From the NCBI RefSeq assembly GCF_014982855.1, contig NZ_JADCKF010000001.1, positions 248,001 to 312,000 of the forward strand: 64,000 bases of DNA, given 5' to 3'. This document shows, in pieces, positions 53,332 to 60,450 of this stretch. The DNA comes from Pseudoflavonifractor gallinarum. Lineage in GTDB: Bacteria > Bacillota > Clostridia > Oscillospirales > Oscillospiraceae. How positions within the stretch are numbered: position 1 is the stretch's first letter; each line of letters begins with the position of its first letter. Below the pieces are notes generated by a model. That model was not told the DNA's origin. It searched no databases and worked only from the letters and a program-made list of their open reading frames with translations. The position numbers were made by a program, and so were the translations under genes.

Positions 53332-53757
53332 ATGGAACTGGACATCAAGGAGATCATGGAGATCCTGCCCCACCGTCCCCCCTTCCTGCTGGTGGACCGG
53401 ATCGTGGAGTGCGAGCCCGGCAAGTCGGCCAAGGGCATCAAGTGCGTGAGCATGAACGAGCCCTTCTTCCCCGGCCACTTCCCTGGTCAGCCCATCATGC
53501 CCGGGGTGCTCATCCTGGAGGCCCTGGCCCAGACCGGCGCGGTGGCCGCGCTGAGCCTGCCCGAGAACCGGGGCAAGCTGGCCGTGTTCGGCGGGGTCAA
53601 GAACTGCCGCTTTAAAAAGCCGGTCACGCCCGGAGATGTGCTGGAGCTCTCCTGTGAGCTGGTGGAGCAGCGGGGCCCCATCGGCTACGGAAAGGCCGTG
53701 GCCCGGGTGGGCGGAAAGATCGCCGCCCAGGCTGAGCTGACCTTTGTGATCCAGTGA
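53332..53757 (+). CDS. fabZ: 3-hydroxyacyl-ACP dehydratase
   Basis: This is a 141-residue hot-dog-fold dehydratase. The helix motif is [26 protein letters not shown], which carries the catalytic His and Glu. The N-terminus [19 protein letters not shown] is standard for FabZ. It is the last synthesis gene of the operon; the next gene is a regulator with its own promoter. Confidence 0.96.
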   Translation: MELDIKEIMEILPHRPPFLLVDRIVECEPGKSAKGIKCVSMNEPFFPGHFPGQPIMPGVLILEALAQTGAVAALSLPENRGKLAVFGGVKNCRFKKPVTPGDVLELSCELVEQRGPIGYGKAVARVGGKIAAQAELTFVIQ

Positions 53758-53764
53758 CATCCGG

Positions 53765-53793
53765 TTGCCTCCGCGGCGGAAGTTTGGTAGAAT
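53765..53793 (+). promoter_or_regulatory. Promoter of the MarR regulator gene
   Basis: TTGCCT at 53765-53770 and TAGAAT at 53788-53793 are 17 bases apart, directly after the fabZ stop. Confidence 0.65.
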
Positions 53794-53830
53794 AGAGACA
53801 ATTATGGGAACGAGTGCGGAGGAAGGGTTT

Positions 53831-54289
53831 ATGCTGGATCAGACATTCAACAGCGTGTATACCAAATTCAAGCTCCATTTTTATAAGGCGGTGTTTTCCC
53901 GTTTTCAGGACCGGGAGGCCAGTCTCACCACAGTGGAGACCTTCTGCATGGAGATCATCATGGCGCTGGGCCGGCCGACCATCAATGAGTTTGCCCGGTT
54001 TGTCAACATCTCGCCGCCCAATGCGGCCTATAAGGTCAACAGCCTGATTCAAAAGGGGTATGTCCGCAAGGAGCAGTCGCCGGAGGACAAGCGGGAGTAT
54101 CACCTCACCGTGACCCAGAAGTACATCGACTACTACAACATCAGCTATGGCTATCTGACCACGGTGATGGAGCGCATCAAGCACCGCTTCCCCGCCGAGG
54201 ATGCCAAGCGGCTGGAGGAAATGCTCCGCATTATCTCCTCCGAGCTGATGCCTGAGATCTCTCTCCCCGCCGAGTCCCCTGTCCCCTGA
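53831..54289 (+). CDS. MarR-family regulator, likely controller of the fab operon
   Basis: This is a 152-residue winged-helix protein: LTTVETFCMEIIMALGRPTINEFARFVNISPPNAAYKVNSLIQKGYVRKEQSPEDKREYHLTVT is the MarR core, with recognition helix SPPNAAYKVNSLIQ. It resembles FabT-type repressors that sense acyl-ACP in Firmicutes. ATG 53831 is used because GGAGGAAGGG stands just upstream, although ATG 53804 is in frame. It has its own promoter and terminator, and the 28-bp dyad before acpP is a plausible target. Confidence 0.85.
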   Translation: MLDQTFNSVYTKFKLHFYKAVFSRFQDREASLTTVETFCMEIIMALGRPTINEFARFVNISPPNAAYKVNSLIQKGYVRKEQSPEDKREYHLTVTQKYIDYYNISYGYLTTVMERIKHRFPAEDAKRLEEMLRIISSELMPEISLPAESPVP

Positions 54290-54300
54290 CCGAATCCTTA

Positions 54301-54338
54301 CGCCCGGCCGCCGGAATCCCCGGCGGCCGGGCGTTTTT
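54301..54338 (+). terminator. Terminator after the MarR gene
   Basis: CGCCCGGCCGCCGG and its complement form a 14-base stem with an AATCC loop, followed by TTTTT. Confidence 0.9.
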
Positions 54339-54408
54339 CACGCACCGCCCTCTCCCTCCCGGCATATGGTGAGTTGGAATGAATTTACCGAAACGGAGGG
54401 TCTTTTCT

Positions 54409-55494
54409 ATGGGTGCAACGCCACGGATTCAATTCTATCTGGGAGCCAATTCCCCACAGGGGTTTTATTCCATCTATGACCAGCTGCTCGCCCCCGGGCC
54501 AGTGGAGGACTATTTTCTCCTCAAGGGCGGGCCGGGCTGTGGAAAATCCACCCTGATGCGGCGGGTGGGAAAGGCCATGGAGGAGCACGGCCTGGGCGTG
54601 GAGTATATCCAGTGCTCCGGCGATCCCGATTCTCTGGACGCCGTACATATCCCGGCACTCCACGCCGCGGTGGTGGACGCCACCGCGCCCCATGTCATCG
54701 AGCCCACCTGTCCCGGCGCAGTGGAGCGGTACGTGAACCTGGGTGAGTGCTATGATACTCCCGCCCTCAAAGCCATCCGGGAGGAGCTGACCGGGTGCAT
54801 GGAGGGCTATCCGGAGTGCTACCGCCGGGCCTACCGCTGCCTGGCCGCCGCCGCCCAGATCGAGGCCGATCGCCGCGCCCTGCTCCTCACTCCAGCGGTG
54901 GAGGCCCGGATGGTCAAGCGGGCCAGGGGCATCCTCTCCCGGGAGTGCAAGCGGACCGGCAAGGAGCCCGGCCAGGCCAAATATCGCTTCCTGGACGCCA
55001 TCTCTTGCAAGGGCGTGCAGTGCAACTTTGAAACAGCCGAGGGGCTGTGCCGCCGAATCTATGAGCTGTGCGACAGCTGGGGGCTTGCCCATCCCCTTCT
55101 GGCCTACCTGGCGGCGGGCGCCCGGGCGGCGGGGTACGACGTGATCCTCTGCCCCGACCCCATGGACCCGGAGCGGCTGCGCCATGTGCTCATCCCCGCG
55201 CTGTCGCTGGGGTTTGTGTCCAGCACGCCCACCCTGCCCTACCCGGGCAAGCGGCCCTACCGCCGCCTGCGCATCGACGCCATGGCCGACCAGGAGCAGC
55301 TGCGGCGGAACAAGGGACGGCTGCGCTTCTCCCGCAAGATGTCGGCCGCCCTGGTGGACGAGGCGGTGGAGGCCATGGCCCAGGCCAAAGCCATGCACGA
55401 CGCGCTGGAGGCCCTCTATAACCCCCATGTGGACTTTGACCGGGTCCACGCCCAGGCGGACGCCATCGCCGCGGAACTGCTGGAGCGGGCCTGA
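54409..55494 (+). CDS. P-loop ATPase of the PRK06851 type with internal duplication
   Basis: This is a 361-residue protein. Walker A is GGPGCGKST at residues 40-48. The same pattern that surrounds it in residues 8-90 recurs in residues about 200-280: FLDAISCKG versus FYLGANSPQG, and GYDVILCPDPMDPERLRHVLIPALSLGFVSST versus GVEYIQCSGDPDSLDAVHIPALHAAVVDAT. The second copy has lost its P-loop. ATG 54409 follows GGAGGG; ATG 54379 is possible. The role is unknown, though relatives are common in spore-formers. Confidence 0.75.
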   Translation: MGATPRIQFYLGANSPQGFYSIYDQLLAPGPVEDYFLLKGGPGCGKSTLMRRVGKAMEEHGLGVEYIQCSGDPDSLDAVHIPALHAAVVDATAPHVIEPTCPGAVERYVNLGECYDTPALKAIREELTGCMEGYPECYRRAYRCLAAAAQIEADRRALLLTPAVEARMVKRARGILSRECKRTGKEPGQAKYRFLDAISCKGVQCNFETAEGLCRRIYELCDSWGLAHPLLAYLAAGARAAGYDVILCPDPMDPERLRHVLIPALSLGFVSSTPTLPYPGKRPYRRLRIDAMADQEQLRRNKGRLRFSRKMSAALVDEAVEAMAQAKAMHDALEALYNPHVDFDRVHAQADAIAAELLERA

Positions 55495-55497
55495 ACG

Positions 55498-55537
55498 AAA
55501 AAAGACCGTACGGAGATGCTGCTCCGTACGGTCTTTT
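55498..55537. terminator. Bidirectional terminator between convergent genes
   Basis: AAAGACCGTACGGAG, ATGCTG and CTCCGTACGGTCTTT, with A and T runs outside the stem. Confidence 0.9.
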
Positions 55538-55540
55538 GTG

Positions 55541-56641
55541 TCAGGACTGGATGCGGCCGGCATACCAGCCGGTGACGCCGTCTTTCTTGGCCAGATAACC
55601 CCGGGAGGTGGTGCGCACGATGGAGAGTACATCCCCCGGCTCCACCGGGAGGCGGTAGTCGGTGGAATCCTCACACCGGGTCACGCCCCCCTTTTCATAG
55701 AGATACTCGGTGAGGATGTCCAGTACCCGGCCGCTGGCCAGGTGGCGGCAGCGGGAGAACTCCTCCCCCCACTCCAGCACCTCCACTGGGTTTTCGTGCC
55801 AGCGGATGTTGATGGAGCCGGTGGAGGCCTCCTGACGGTCCAGAGCCACGGCGGTGGGAAAACCGTCATAGCTCTGCCAGGAGAAGTCCTCCGACTCCCC
55901 ATCCGGGATGATGAGGGCGTTGAGCTGTCCGTCCCATTTGAGCTGACAGCCGCCGTCGATGCTGATGATGTGCCGCTCCGGCAGGATGATGGGGGCCGCC
56001 GAGGGGATACTGGGGTCATAGAGGGTGACTGGCCAGTGGCCCACCACCACCCAGCGGTGGAAGGACAGGCCCAGGCTCAGGAAATTGTCATTTTTCATAC
56101 ACCGCCAGGCGGTAAGCTGTTCCAGCCGGTCCTCCCGGTACACCCCGCCGTGGACAAAGAGGAAACGGTCACTCAGCAGGATGGTGGGCAGGGAGCGAAG
56201 AAAGGCCAGTTCCGGGGCAAAGCGCTCCTGGATGACGGCGCGCAGATTGGGAAAGTCCGCCGGGCTCTCCAGCGGCACCCCTACCTCCCGGGCCATCTGG
56301 GTGAGGACACACTTCTCTCCCCAGCCAAAGACATAGCTGTTGTAAAACTCCGGCGGGATGTCAGGGGTCTGGTCCACAAAGTGGAAGGTCAGATTGTCGC
56401 AGTTGCCGCAGAGCATATGGACCTCATAGTGCTCACGCAGGGACATGACATAGCGCAGAGTGGCCAGACTGTCCACGCCCTTCTCCAGCACGTCCCCCAG
56501 GAGGATGAGGATGTCGTCCGCACAGAAGCCCACCTGCCGGAGCAGGGCCTTGAAAAAGGTGAGGTTGCCGTGTATATCGCTGATGACCAGTACCCGGCGC
56601 CCCGCCGGTAGCTGGATATGTTCTACCTTAGCCAGTTCCAT
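55541..56641 (-). CDS. Calcineurin-like metallophosphatase with C-terminal SH3-like extension
   Basis: This is a 366-residue protein. The metallophosphatase motifs are VISDIHGNLTFFK, LLGDVLEKGVDS, MLCGNCDNL, LFVHGGVYRED and VVGHWPVT, which bind two metals as in PPP-family phosphatases. Residues after about 255 form an extra region ending in VEPGDVLSIVRTTSRGYLAKKDGVTGWYAGRI, which looks like a bacterial SH3 domain. No signal peptide is seen, so it is probably cytosolic. The substrate is unknown. Confidence 0.85.
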   Translation of the reverse strand: MELAKVEHIQLPAGRRVLVISDIHGNLTFFKALLRQVGFCADDILILLGDVLEKGVDSLATLRYVMSLREHYEVHMLCGNCDNLTFHFVDQTPDIPPEFYNSYVFGWGEKCVLTQMAREVGVPLESPADFPNLRAVIQERFAPELAFLRSLPTILLSDRFLFVHGGVYREDRLEQLTAWRCMKNDNFLSLGLSFHRWVVVGHWPVTLYDPSIPSAAPIILPERHIISIDGGCQLKWDGQLNALIIPDGESEDFSWQSYDGFPTAVALDRQEASTGSINIRWHENPVEVLEWGEEFSRCRHLASGRVLDILTEYLYEKGGVTRCEDSTDYRLPVEPGDVLSIVRTTSRGYLAKKDGVTGWYAGRIQS

Positions 56642-56753
56642 GGTGTTTCCTCGTCTGATCGTTGAAATGAAAGCGTTTTATCTATTCTAGCACAGTTTTT
56701 TCCCGGTGCAAAGCGGGGGTCCTGGGTAGAAAAATGAAAAAAATAGAAAATGC

Positions 56754-56781
56754 TGTCTCAAAAAGGCAGGCTCATCCGTTA
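56754..56781 (+). promoter_or_regulatory. ECF-type promoter of the sigma factor gene
   Basis: TGTCTCA at 56754-56760 and CGTTA at 56777-56781 are separated by 16 bases, with an A-rich stretch upstream. The same two motifs with the same spacing recur at 58160. Confidence 0.7.
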
Positions 56782-56848
56782 TAATAGCAGGGAAAATATC
56801 TGCGTTCTACACTGAGAAGTTTAAAACGCGGAGTGAGGAGAGGATAAC

Positions 56849-57394
56849 ATGCTGTCCCTTTGTCTGTCGCTGCTGGAGAGCGATGGGGACCGGGCGCTTT
56901 TCCGGGAGTTCCACGGCCGGTATGAGCGCAGACTTTACGCCGTGGCCCTGGGTCTGCTGAGGGACCCGCGGCGGGCGGAGGACGCCGTGCAGGAGGCTAT
57001 GGTCCATATCGCCGGACACTTCGACCAGTTCAAAAAAATTTTTGAGGAAGATTGTCTCAAAATCGGTCCCTGGGCCGTTATCATAGTGAAACACGCCGCG
57101 CTGGATCTGCTGCGGCAGGAGGAACGGCTTGCTGCCCTGCCGGAACACTGGGAGGCCCAGGCCGCCGAGACCGCGGAGAGCGAGGACGGTTACCGCCGTC
57201 TGGTGGAGCTCATCCGTTCCATGCCGGACCGGGACCGAGAGGTGCTGGAGCTGCGCTTCGTGCGGGAGTGGGAGATCCGGGACATTGCCCGCCGCCTGTC
57301 CATCAGCGAGACCACCGCCCGCAAGCGGGTGGACCGGGCCCGCGCCCGGTTGGTGGCGGTACTGCGGAGGGAGGGATATGAGCATGGGAAGTGA
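56849..57394 (+). CDS. ECF-type RNA polymerase sigma factor
   Basis: This is a 181-residue sigma-70 family protein with only regions 2 and 4. Region 2 includes LLRDPRRAEDAVQEAMVHIAGHFDQF. Region 4 is RSMPDRDREVLELRFVREWEIRDIARRLSISETTARKRVDRARARL. The next gene overlaps its end by 17 bases and codes for a membrane-anchored protein of the kind that restrains ECF factors. The gene has a promoter motif that is repeated before the secreted-protein genes, so it probably drives itself and them. Confidence 0.92.
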   Translation: MLSLCLSLLESDGDRALFREFHGRYERRLYAVALGLLRDPRRAEDAVQEAMVHIAGHFDQFKKIFEEDCLKIGPWAVIIVKHAALDLLRQEERLAALPEHWEAQAAETAESEDGYRRLVELIRSMPDRDREVLELRFVREWEIRDIARRLSISETTARKRVDRARARLVAVLRREGYEHGK

Positions 57395-58088
57395 GTGGGA
57401 TGAGCGGCTGCGGGCTGCCCTTCTGGAGGCGGCCCGGCTGGACGGGGAGGCGGATTTTGCCGCCCTGTCCGGGGAGCCGGACTTTTCCCAGGACTACCTG
57501 CGGGAGCGCGAACGACTCCTGCGCGATCCGTTCCGCTATGCCAGGCGGCGCTCCAGGTTTGGGTATAAGGCCGTTCTGTGGTATGCGGCCTGCGCGCTGG
57601 TGACCCTGTGTCTGTCTGCCGCGCTGGTCCTGGCCACGAATCCGGCGGCCCGGGCCTGGGTGGTGCGGATGTGGAGCACCTGGCGCCCGGAATATACGGA
57701 GTATCAATTTCAGGGGGACGGAACAGAACCTGCCCCGCTGGGCGTCTGGCGGCCTACCTATGTGCCGGAGGGGTATGAGGAATGGGGGAAAGATGAAACA
57801 GGTTCTCTGCGTTCTATTGATTATGTTAATGATAAAGACTATTTTCTCTCTTTAACCTATATGCCGTTATCTAATGAAGGAAATATCCTGTTGGATAATG
57901 AACACAATGTATTCCATCGAGTTACCATTCATGGATTGCCCGCCGATCTATATACAGGAATTGAAGAAGATGACCCAAGCACAGTTATTTGGGCCGATGA
58001 GGAGGCGGGGATGGTTTTTTCCCTCAGAGGGGTTTTAAGTGAAGAGGAGCTGCTCTATATGGCGGAGAGCATTGCGCCTACGTCCTGA
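57378..58088 (+). CDS. Membrane-anchored DUF4367-like protein, probable anti-sigma factor
   Basis: This is a 236-residue protein. An N-terminal cytosolic part (about 1-65) is rich in charged residues, one membrane helix follows (AVLWYAACALVTLCLSAALVLA, about residues 57-80), then an outside domain with WRPTYVPEGYEEW and a pattern typical of DUF4367. It overlaps the ECF sigma gene and should bind that factor from the membrane. The 3' half from about base 57790 is strikingly AT-rich (GATTATGTTAATGATAAAG), unlike its 5' half. Confidence 0.78.
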   Translation: MSMGSEWDERLRAALLEAARLDGEADFAALSGEPDFSQDYLRERERLLRDPFRYARRRSRFGYKAVLWYAACALVTLCLSAALVLATNPAARAWVVRMWSTWRPEYTEYQFQGDGTEPAPLGVWRPTYVPEGYEEWGKDETGSLRSIDYVNDKDYFLSLTYMPLSNEGNILLDNEHNVFHRVTIHGLPADLYTGIEEDDPSTVIWADEEAGMVFSLRGVLSEEELLYMAESIAPTS

Positions 58089-58093
58089 GCTTT

Positions 58094-58130
58094 GTTCCGG
58101 TCTCCCGATACGGGGGCCGGAACCTTTTTT
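58094..58130 (+). terminator. Terminator after the anti-sigma-like gene
   Basis: GTTCCGGTCTCCCG and CGGGGGCCGGAAC form an imperfect stem followed by CCTTTTTT. A related hairpin lies at 59569. Confidence 0.8.
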
Positions 58131-58159
58131 AAAAATTTTTTGTAAAAACGAAAAAAGGG

Positions 58160-58187
58160 TGTCTCAAATCATGGGGCTGGTACGTTA
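58160..58187 (+). promoter_or_regulatory. Second ECF-type promoter, before the secreted-protein genes
   Basis: TGTCTCA at 58160-58166 and CGTTA at 58183-58187 are 16 bases apart, identical in elements and spacing to the sigma gene promoter at 56754. Confidence 0.65.
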
Positions 58188-58318
58188 ATAGGGCAGAGAA
58201 GTATACAGGGGGCTGGTGGTCAGATCAAAAGTTGGTATCCTGAAAAGCTGGATACCTCTATAAAAGTGGGCATTTTTTTGATAAATATATAAAATTTTAA
58301 ATAAAATTCAATAAAAAG

Positions 58319-58346
58319 TTGACAAATAGAAAAAGAAGATTATAAT
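58319..58346 (+). promoter_or_regulatory. Sigma-A promoter of the secreted-protein genes
   Basis: A consensus TTGACA (58319-58324) and TATAAT (58341-58346) are 16 bases apart, behind an AT-rich stretch that may act as an UP element. Confidence 0.85.
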
Positions 58347-58393
58347 GAGCAATAGGGAGAATATCCTAAATTTTCAAGAAAGAGGCGATTCCA

Positions 58394-58792
58394 ATGAAGA
58401 TAATAAAACGCGTGTGCGCTCTGGCCCTGGCGCTGATGATGTTGTGTTCAGCGGGGGCGCTGGCGGCGGAAGAACGATGGGACAGCCGGGCAGAGGTATC
58501 TCCTTCCCTGACACGCAGCGGAAGTACACTGACCTGTGAGCTCCATGTCGTTGCAATGAGTCCATCGGATAAAATTTCCGCCAACATCTCTTTGGCGAAG
58601 CAGCGTGCTAACGGCGGCTGGGAGGTACTGGACTACTGGACCGGAGAAGAGGCCACTGGGAAACTCTATTTTGAGGAGACCTATACAAGCACCGAAGTGA
58701 CCGGCGGCACCTACCGGCTGAGCTATACCGTCACCGTCACCAGTTCCAAGGGGAGCGACGTGATTGAAGGGGAGAAAGAATCAAGCCTATAA
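58394..58792 (+). CDS. Small secreted protein
   Basis: This is a 132-residue protein with signal peptide MKIIKRVCALALALMMLCSA and an AxA-type cleavage region GALAAEE. The mature part of about 105 residues has alternating polar and hydrophobic strands (TLTCELHVVAM, GGTYRLSYTVTVTSS) and looks like a single beta-sandwich. It follows an ECF-type and a sigma-A promoter in tandem. The function is unknown; it is probably an envelope or surface protein made on stress. Confidence 0.75.
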   Translation: MKIIKRVCALALALMMLCSAGALAAEERWDSRAEVSPSLTRSGSTLTCELHVVAMSPSDKISANISLAKQRANGGWEVLDYWTGEEATGKLYFEETYTSTEVTGGTYRLSYTVTVTSSKGSDVIEGEKESSL

Positions 58793-58825
58793 ACATCAGA
58801 ATGGAATGGAGAAGGAGTATTTATT

Positions 58826-59227
58826 ATGAAAAAGGCAAAAAAGTATCTGGGCATTCTTTGTGGGGCTGCCATTATGTGTTCCATCTTAGTACCTTCATGT
58901 GCCGTTGCTCAACCCACAAAGGAAACGCCGCGAGAAACGGAAGATAAGATAGGAACTGAAGAGATTCAGCCGAGATGGGAAGAGTGTACAGAATGTACAG
59001 ATGGGAAAGTATATAAGACAAAGACAGTGTATACGGGTTGGATTCGTGTCCGTACAAACCCTTGCATACACGGCGGTGAGGAGCACGGAGATTTGGATCA
59101 TAGAGAAGAAAGAAAAAGAATTGAGACCTATCAGTGCGTTAATTGTAAACAGGGTTATGATAAAACCTACACAGAAGCCCGTGTATGGTGCGAATTTTTC
59201 AATGACTATGTCAATGCCATAGATTAA
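58826..59227 (+). CDS. Small secreted Cys-rich protein
   Basis: This is a 133-residue protein. The signal sequence MKKAKKYLGILCGAAIMCSI...SCAVAQ may end in a lipobox-like PSC. The mature part has paired cysteines, CTEC near residue 54 and CVNC near 104, with further single Cys, suggesting a zinc ribbon or disulfide-linked fold. It lies 33 bases after the previous gene, behind AAGGAGT. The base composition is clearly more AT-rich than the genome average. Confidence 0.7.
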   Translation: MKKAKKYLGILCGAAIMCSILVPSCAVAQPTKETPRETEDKIGTEEIQPRWEECTECTDGKVYKTKTVYTGWIRVRTNPCIHGGEEHGDLDHREERKRIETYQCVNCKQGYDKTYTEARVWCEFFNDYVNAID

Positions 59228-59260
59228 AGTGGAGAAACGGGAGAAAGACAAATGAAACAA

Positions 59261-59294
59261 GCCGCCTGGCACTGCTGGGCGGCGGCTCCCTTTT
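59261..59294 (+). terminator. Terminator after the secreted-protein pair
   Basis: GCCGCC and GGCGGC form a short stem with an internal loop, followed by TCCCTTTT. Confidence 0.5.
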
Positions 59295-59311
59295 AAAAGG
59301 AGATTTTAACG

Positions 59312-59538
59312 ATGAAAACAGGATGGAAGCGGGCGGCAGCAGGTTTCGGCGCTGCGGCTATGTAAAGAATTCGGCCAGCCAGATGGAGGACCAGGTGGAC
59401 CAGTTTATCTCCCTGCTGAACCAGAAGCAGATGACCTTTGAAGCAATGTGGGAGAATGTGACCGTCGTCCTGCCTGAGCGGGCCAACAATCTGAACGAGG
59501 AGATCGCCTTTGTCCGCAGTGGATGGGAGGCATTATAA
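59312..59538 (+). pseudogene. Remnant of a secreted protein gene, frameshifted
   Basis: A good start (AAAAGGAG then ATG 59312) opens a signal-like peptide, MKTGWKRAAAGFGAAAM, which stops after 17 codons. In the next frame the reading continues as a helical segment, SASQMEDQVDQFISLLNQ then KQMTFEAMWENVTVVLPERANN, to 59538. The signal start and the helical end look like the two ends of one gene joined by a deletion or frameshift. A 71-residue alternative start at 59323 has no ribosome site of its own. Confidence 0.5.
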
Positions 59539-59568
59539 GCGGTTGTCCTGTATACGGTTTTGTGTCCG

Positions 59569-59601
59569 GGTCCCGGGCTCCCGATTTTGGGGGCCGGGAC
59601 C
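59569..59601 (+). terminator. GC-rich hairpin related to the terminator at 58094
   Basis: GGTCCCGGGCTCCC and GGGGGCCGGGACC with a GATTTT loop, then CTTATAAA. The sequence around it (CTCCCGAT...GGGGGCCGGGACC) is like the earlier one, suggesting duplication. Confidence 0.5.
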
Positions 59602-59620
59602 TTATAAAATGAAAAATAAG

Positions 59621-59649
59621 TTGACTGCTTTTTGTGGAAAAACTACAAT
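59621..59649 (+). promoter_or_regulatory. Promoter of the small-protein genes at 59698
   Basis: TTGACT at 59621-59626 and TACAAT at 59644-59649 are 17 bases apart. Confidence 0.7.
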
Positions 59650-59697
59650 AAACAGGGAGAGAACGTTGGGAATATTCGGCGGTAAGGATGGGGTTTC

Positions 59698-59898
59698 GTG
59701 TTCTACGATATGTTTTCCAGAGCGAAACTGAATGTGGAGCTGAACGAAAAAGAATGTGGAGTCCCGCCGTTCGGCGCGGCGGAAAAGAAGGCCTTGCGTC
59801 AGGCGAAACAGGCGGAGGAGGCGTTTCGGCGGTCAAAAGGTTATCCACCCAATACGTTCTGGGGAAAAGTGAAAGCGCTGTTTTTGCGGCGCGGCTAA
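59698..59898 (+). CDS. Small basic hypothetical protein
   Basis: This is a 66-residue protein that starts at GTG 59698 (an in-frame ATG lies four codons later) behind AAGGATGGGG. It has a charged helical middle (AAEKKALRQAKQAEEAFRRSKG) and ends GKVKALFLRRG. No signal peptide or known motif is seen. It lies on its own promoter and 31 bases before the next gene. Coding is inferred from the ribosome site and promoter. Confidence 0.5.
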   Translation: MFYDMFSRAKLNVELNEKECGVPPFGAAEKKALRQAKQAEEAFRRSKGYPPNTFWGKVKALFLRRG

Positions 59899-59929
59899 TG
59901 GACGCATCCAGGTACGGGGGTGAACCGAT

Positions 59930-60394
59930 ATGAAAGGGGCCATGTGGAGTACCCGGCGTGGATGGGTTCTTCTGGCCGTCGGGCTTCTTTTGGCGGGCAC
60001 GCTGCTGTTTGGGCTGGTGTGCTGGGAACAGGACCATGGGAAGGCGATTTTCTTCGACTCCTCCTATGAGCAGGTCATTCCCCTGACCTGGGAGACAGGA
60101 GAGCTGACCGGAAGAGAGATCATTTCCGCCTTTTATGACCATGAGACACGGACCTATGAGGTGCGCCTCCGGCTCCCCGGCCGGGACGGCAATGTCTACT
60201 GGCCTTTTGGTGCAGAGGAACATCCGATTCTGACGGTGGATGACCGACAGGTGGAGGATTATTTGACCGTCCCCCATACGACCATCTGGGGAAAGGACGT
60301 GTATCTTCTCTTCTCCGACGTGGAGTTGGCCCCGGAGGCGGTCATCACGTTGGGAGAGGCCCGCTGCGCCCTCCGCCCGGCGCAGGAAGAATGA
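59930..60394 (+). CDS. Small membrane-anchored protein of unknown function
   Basis: This is a 154-residue protein. One N-terminal membrane helix (WVLLAVGLLLAGTLLFGLVC) is followed by an outside domain of about 115 residues with beta character (REIISAFYDHETRTYEVRLRLPGRDG, ILTVDDRQVEDYLTVPHTTIW). It ends before a terminator shared with the convergent oxidoreductase gene. Starts with GTGA-type sites are weak, so the ATG at 59930 behind GGGGGTGA is provisional. Confidence 0.7.
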   Translation: MKGAMWSTRRGWVLLAVGLLLAGTLLFGLVCWEQDHGKAIFFDSSYEQVIPLTWETGELTGREIISAFYDHETRTYEVRLRLPGRDGNVYWPFGAEEHPILTVDDRQVEDYLTVPHTTIWGKDVYLLFSDVELAPEAVITLGEARCALRPAQEE

Positions 60395-60406
60395 AGCATA
60401 GAAAAC

Positions 60407-60433
60407 GAGCCGCCCGGCATTGCCGGGCGGCTC
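60407..60433. terminator. Bidirectional terminator between convergent genes
   Basis: GAGCCGCCCGGCA and TGCCGGGCGGCTC form a near-perfect stem with a minimal loop. Confidence 0.75.
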
Positions 60434-60450
60434 TTCTGTTTATCCATATC

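Larger units (their letters stand above)
58089..58393. other. 305-base intergenic region with terminator and two promoters
   Basis: It contains, in order, the terminator at 58094, the ECF-type promoter at 58160, a hairpin GGTATCC-TGAAAAGCT-GGATACC near 58232-58254, an AT-rich stretch, and the sigma-A promoter at 58319. No ORF is seen. Confidence 0.7.
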
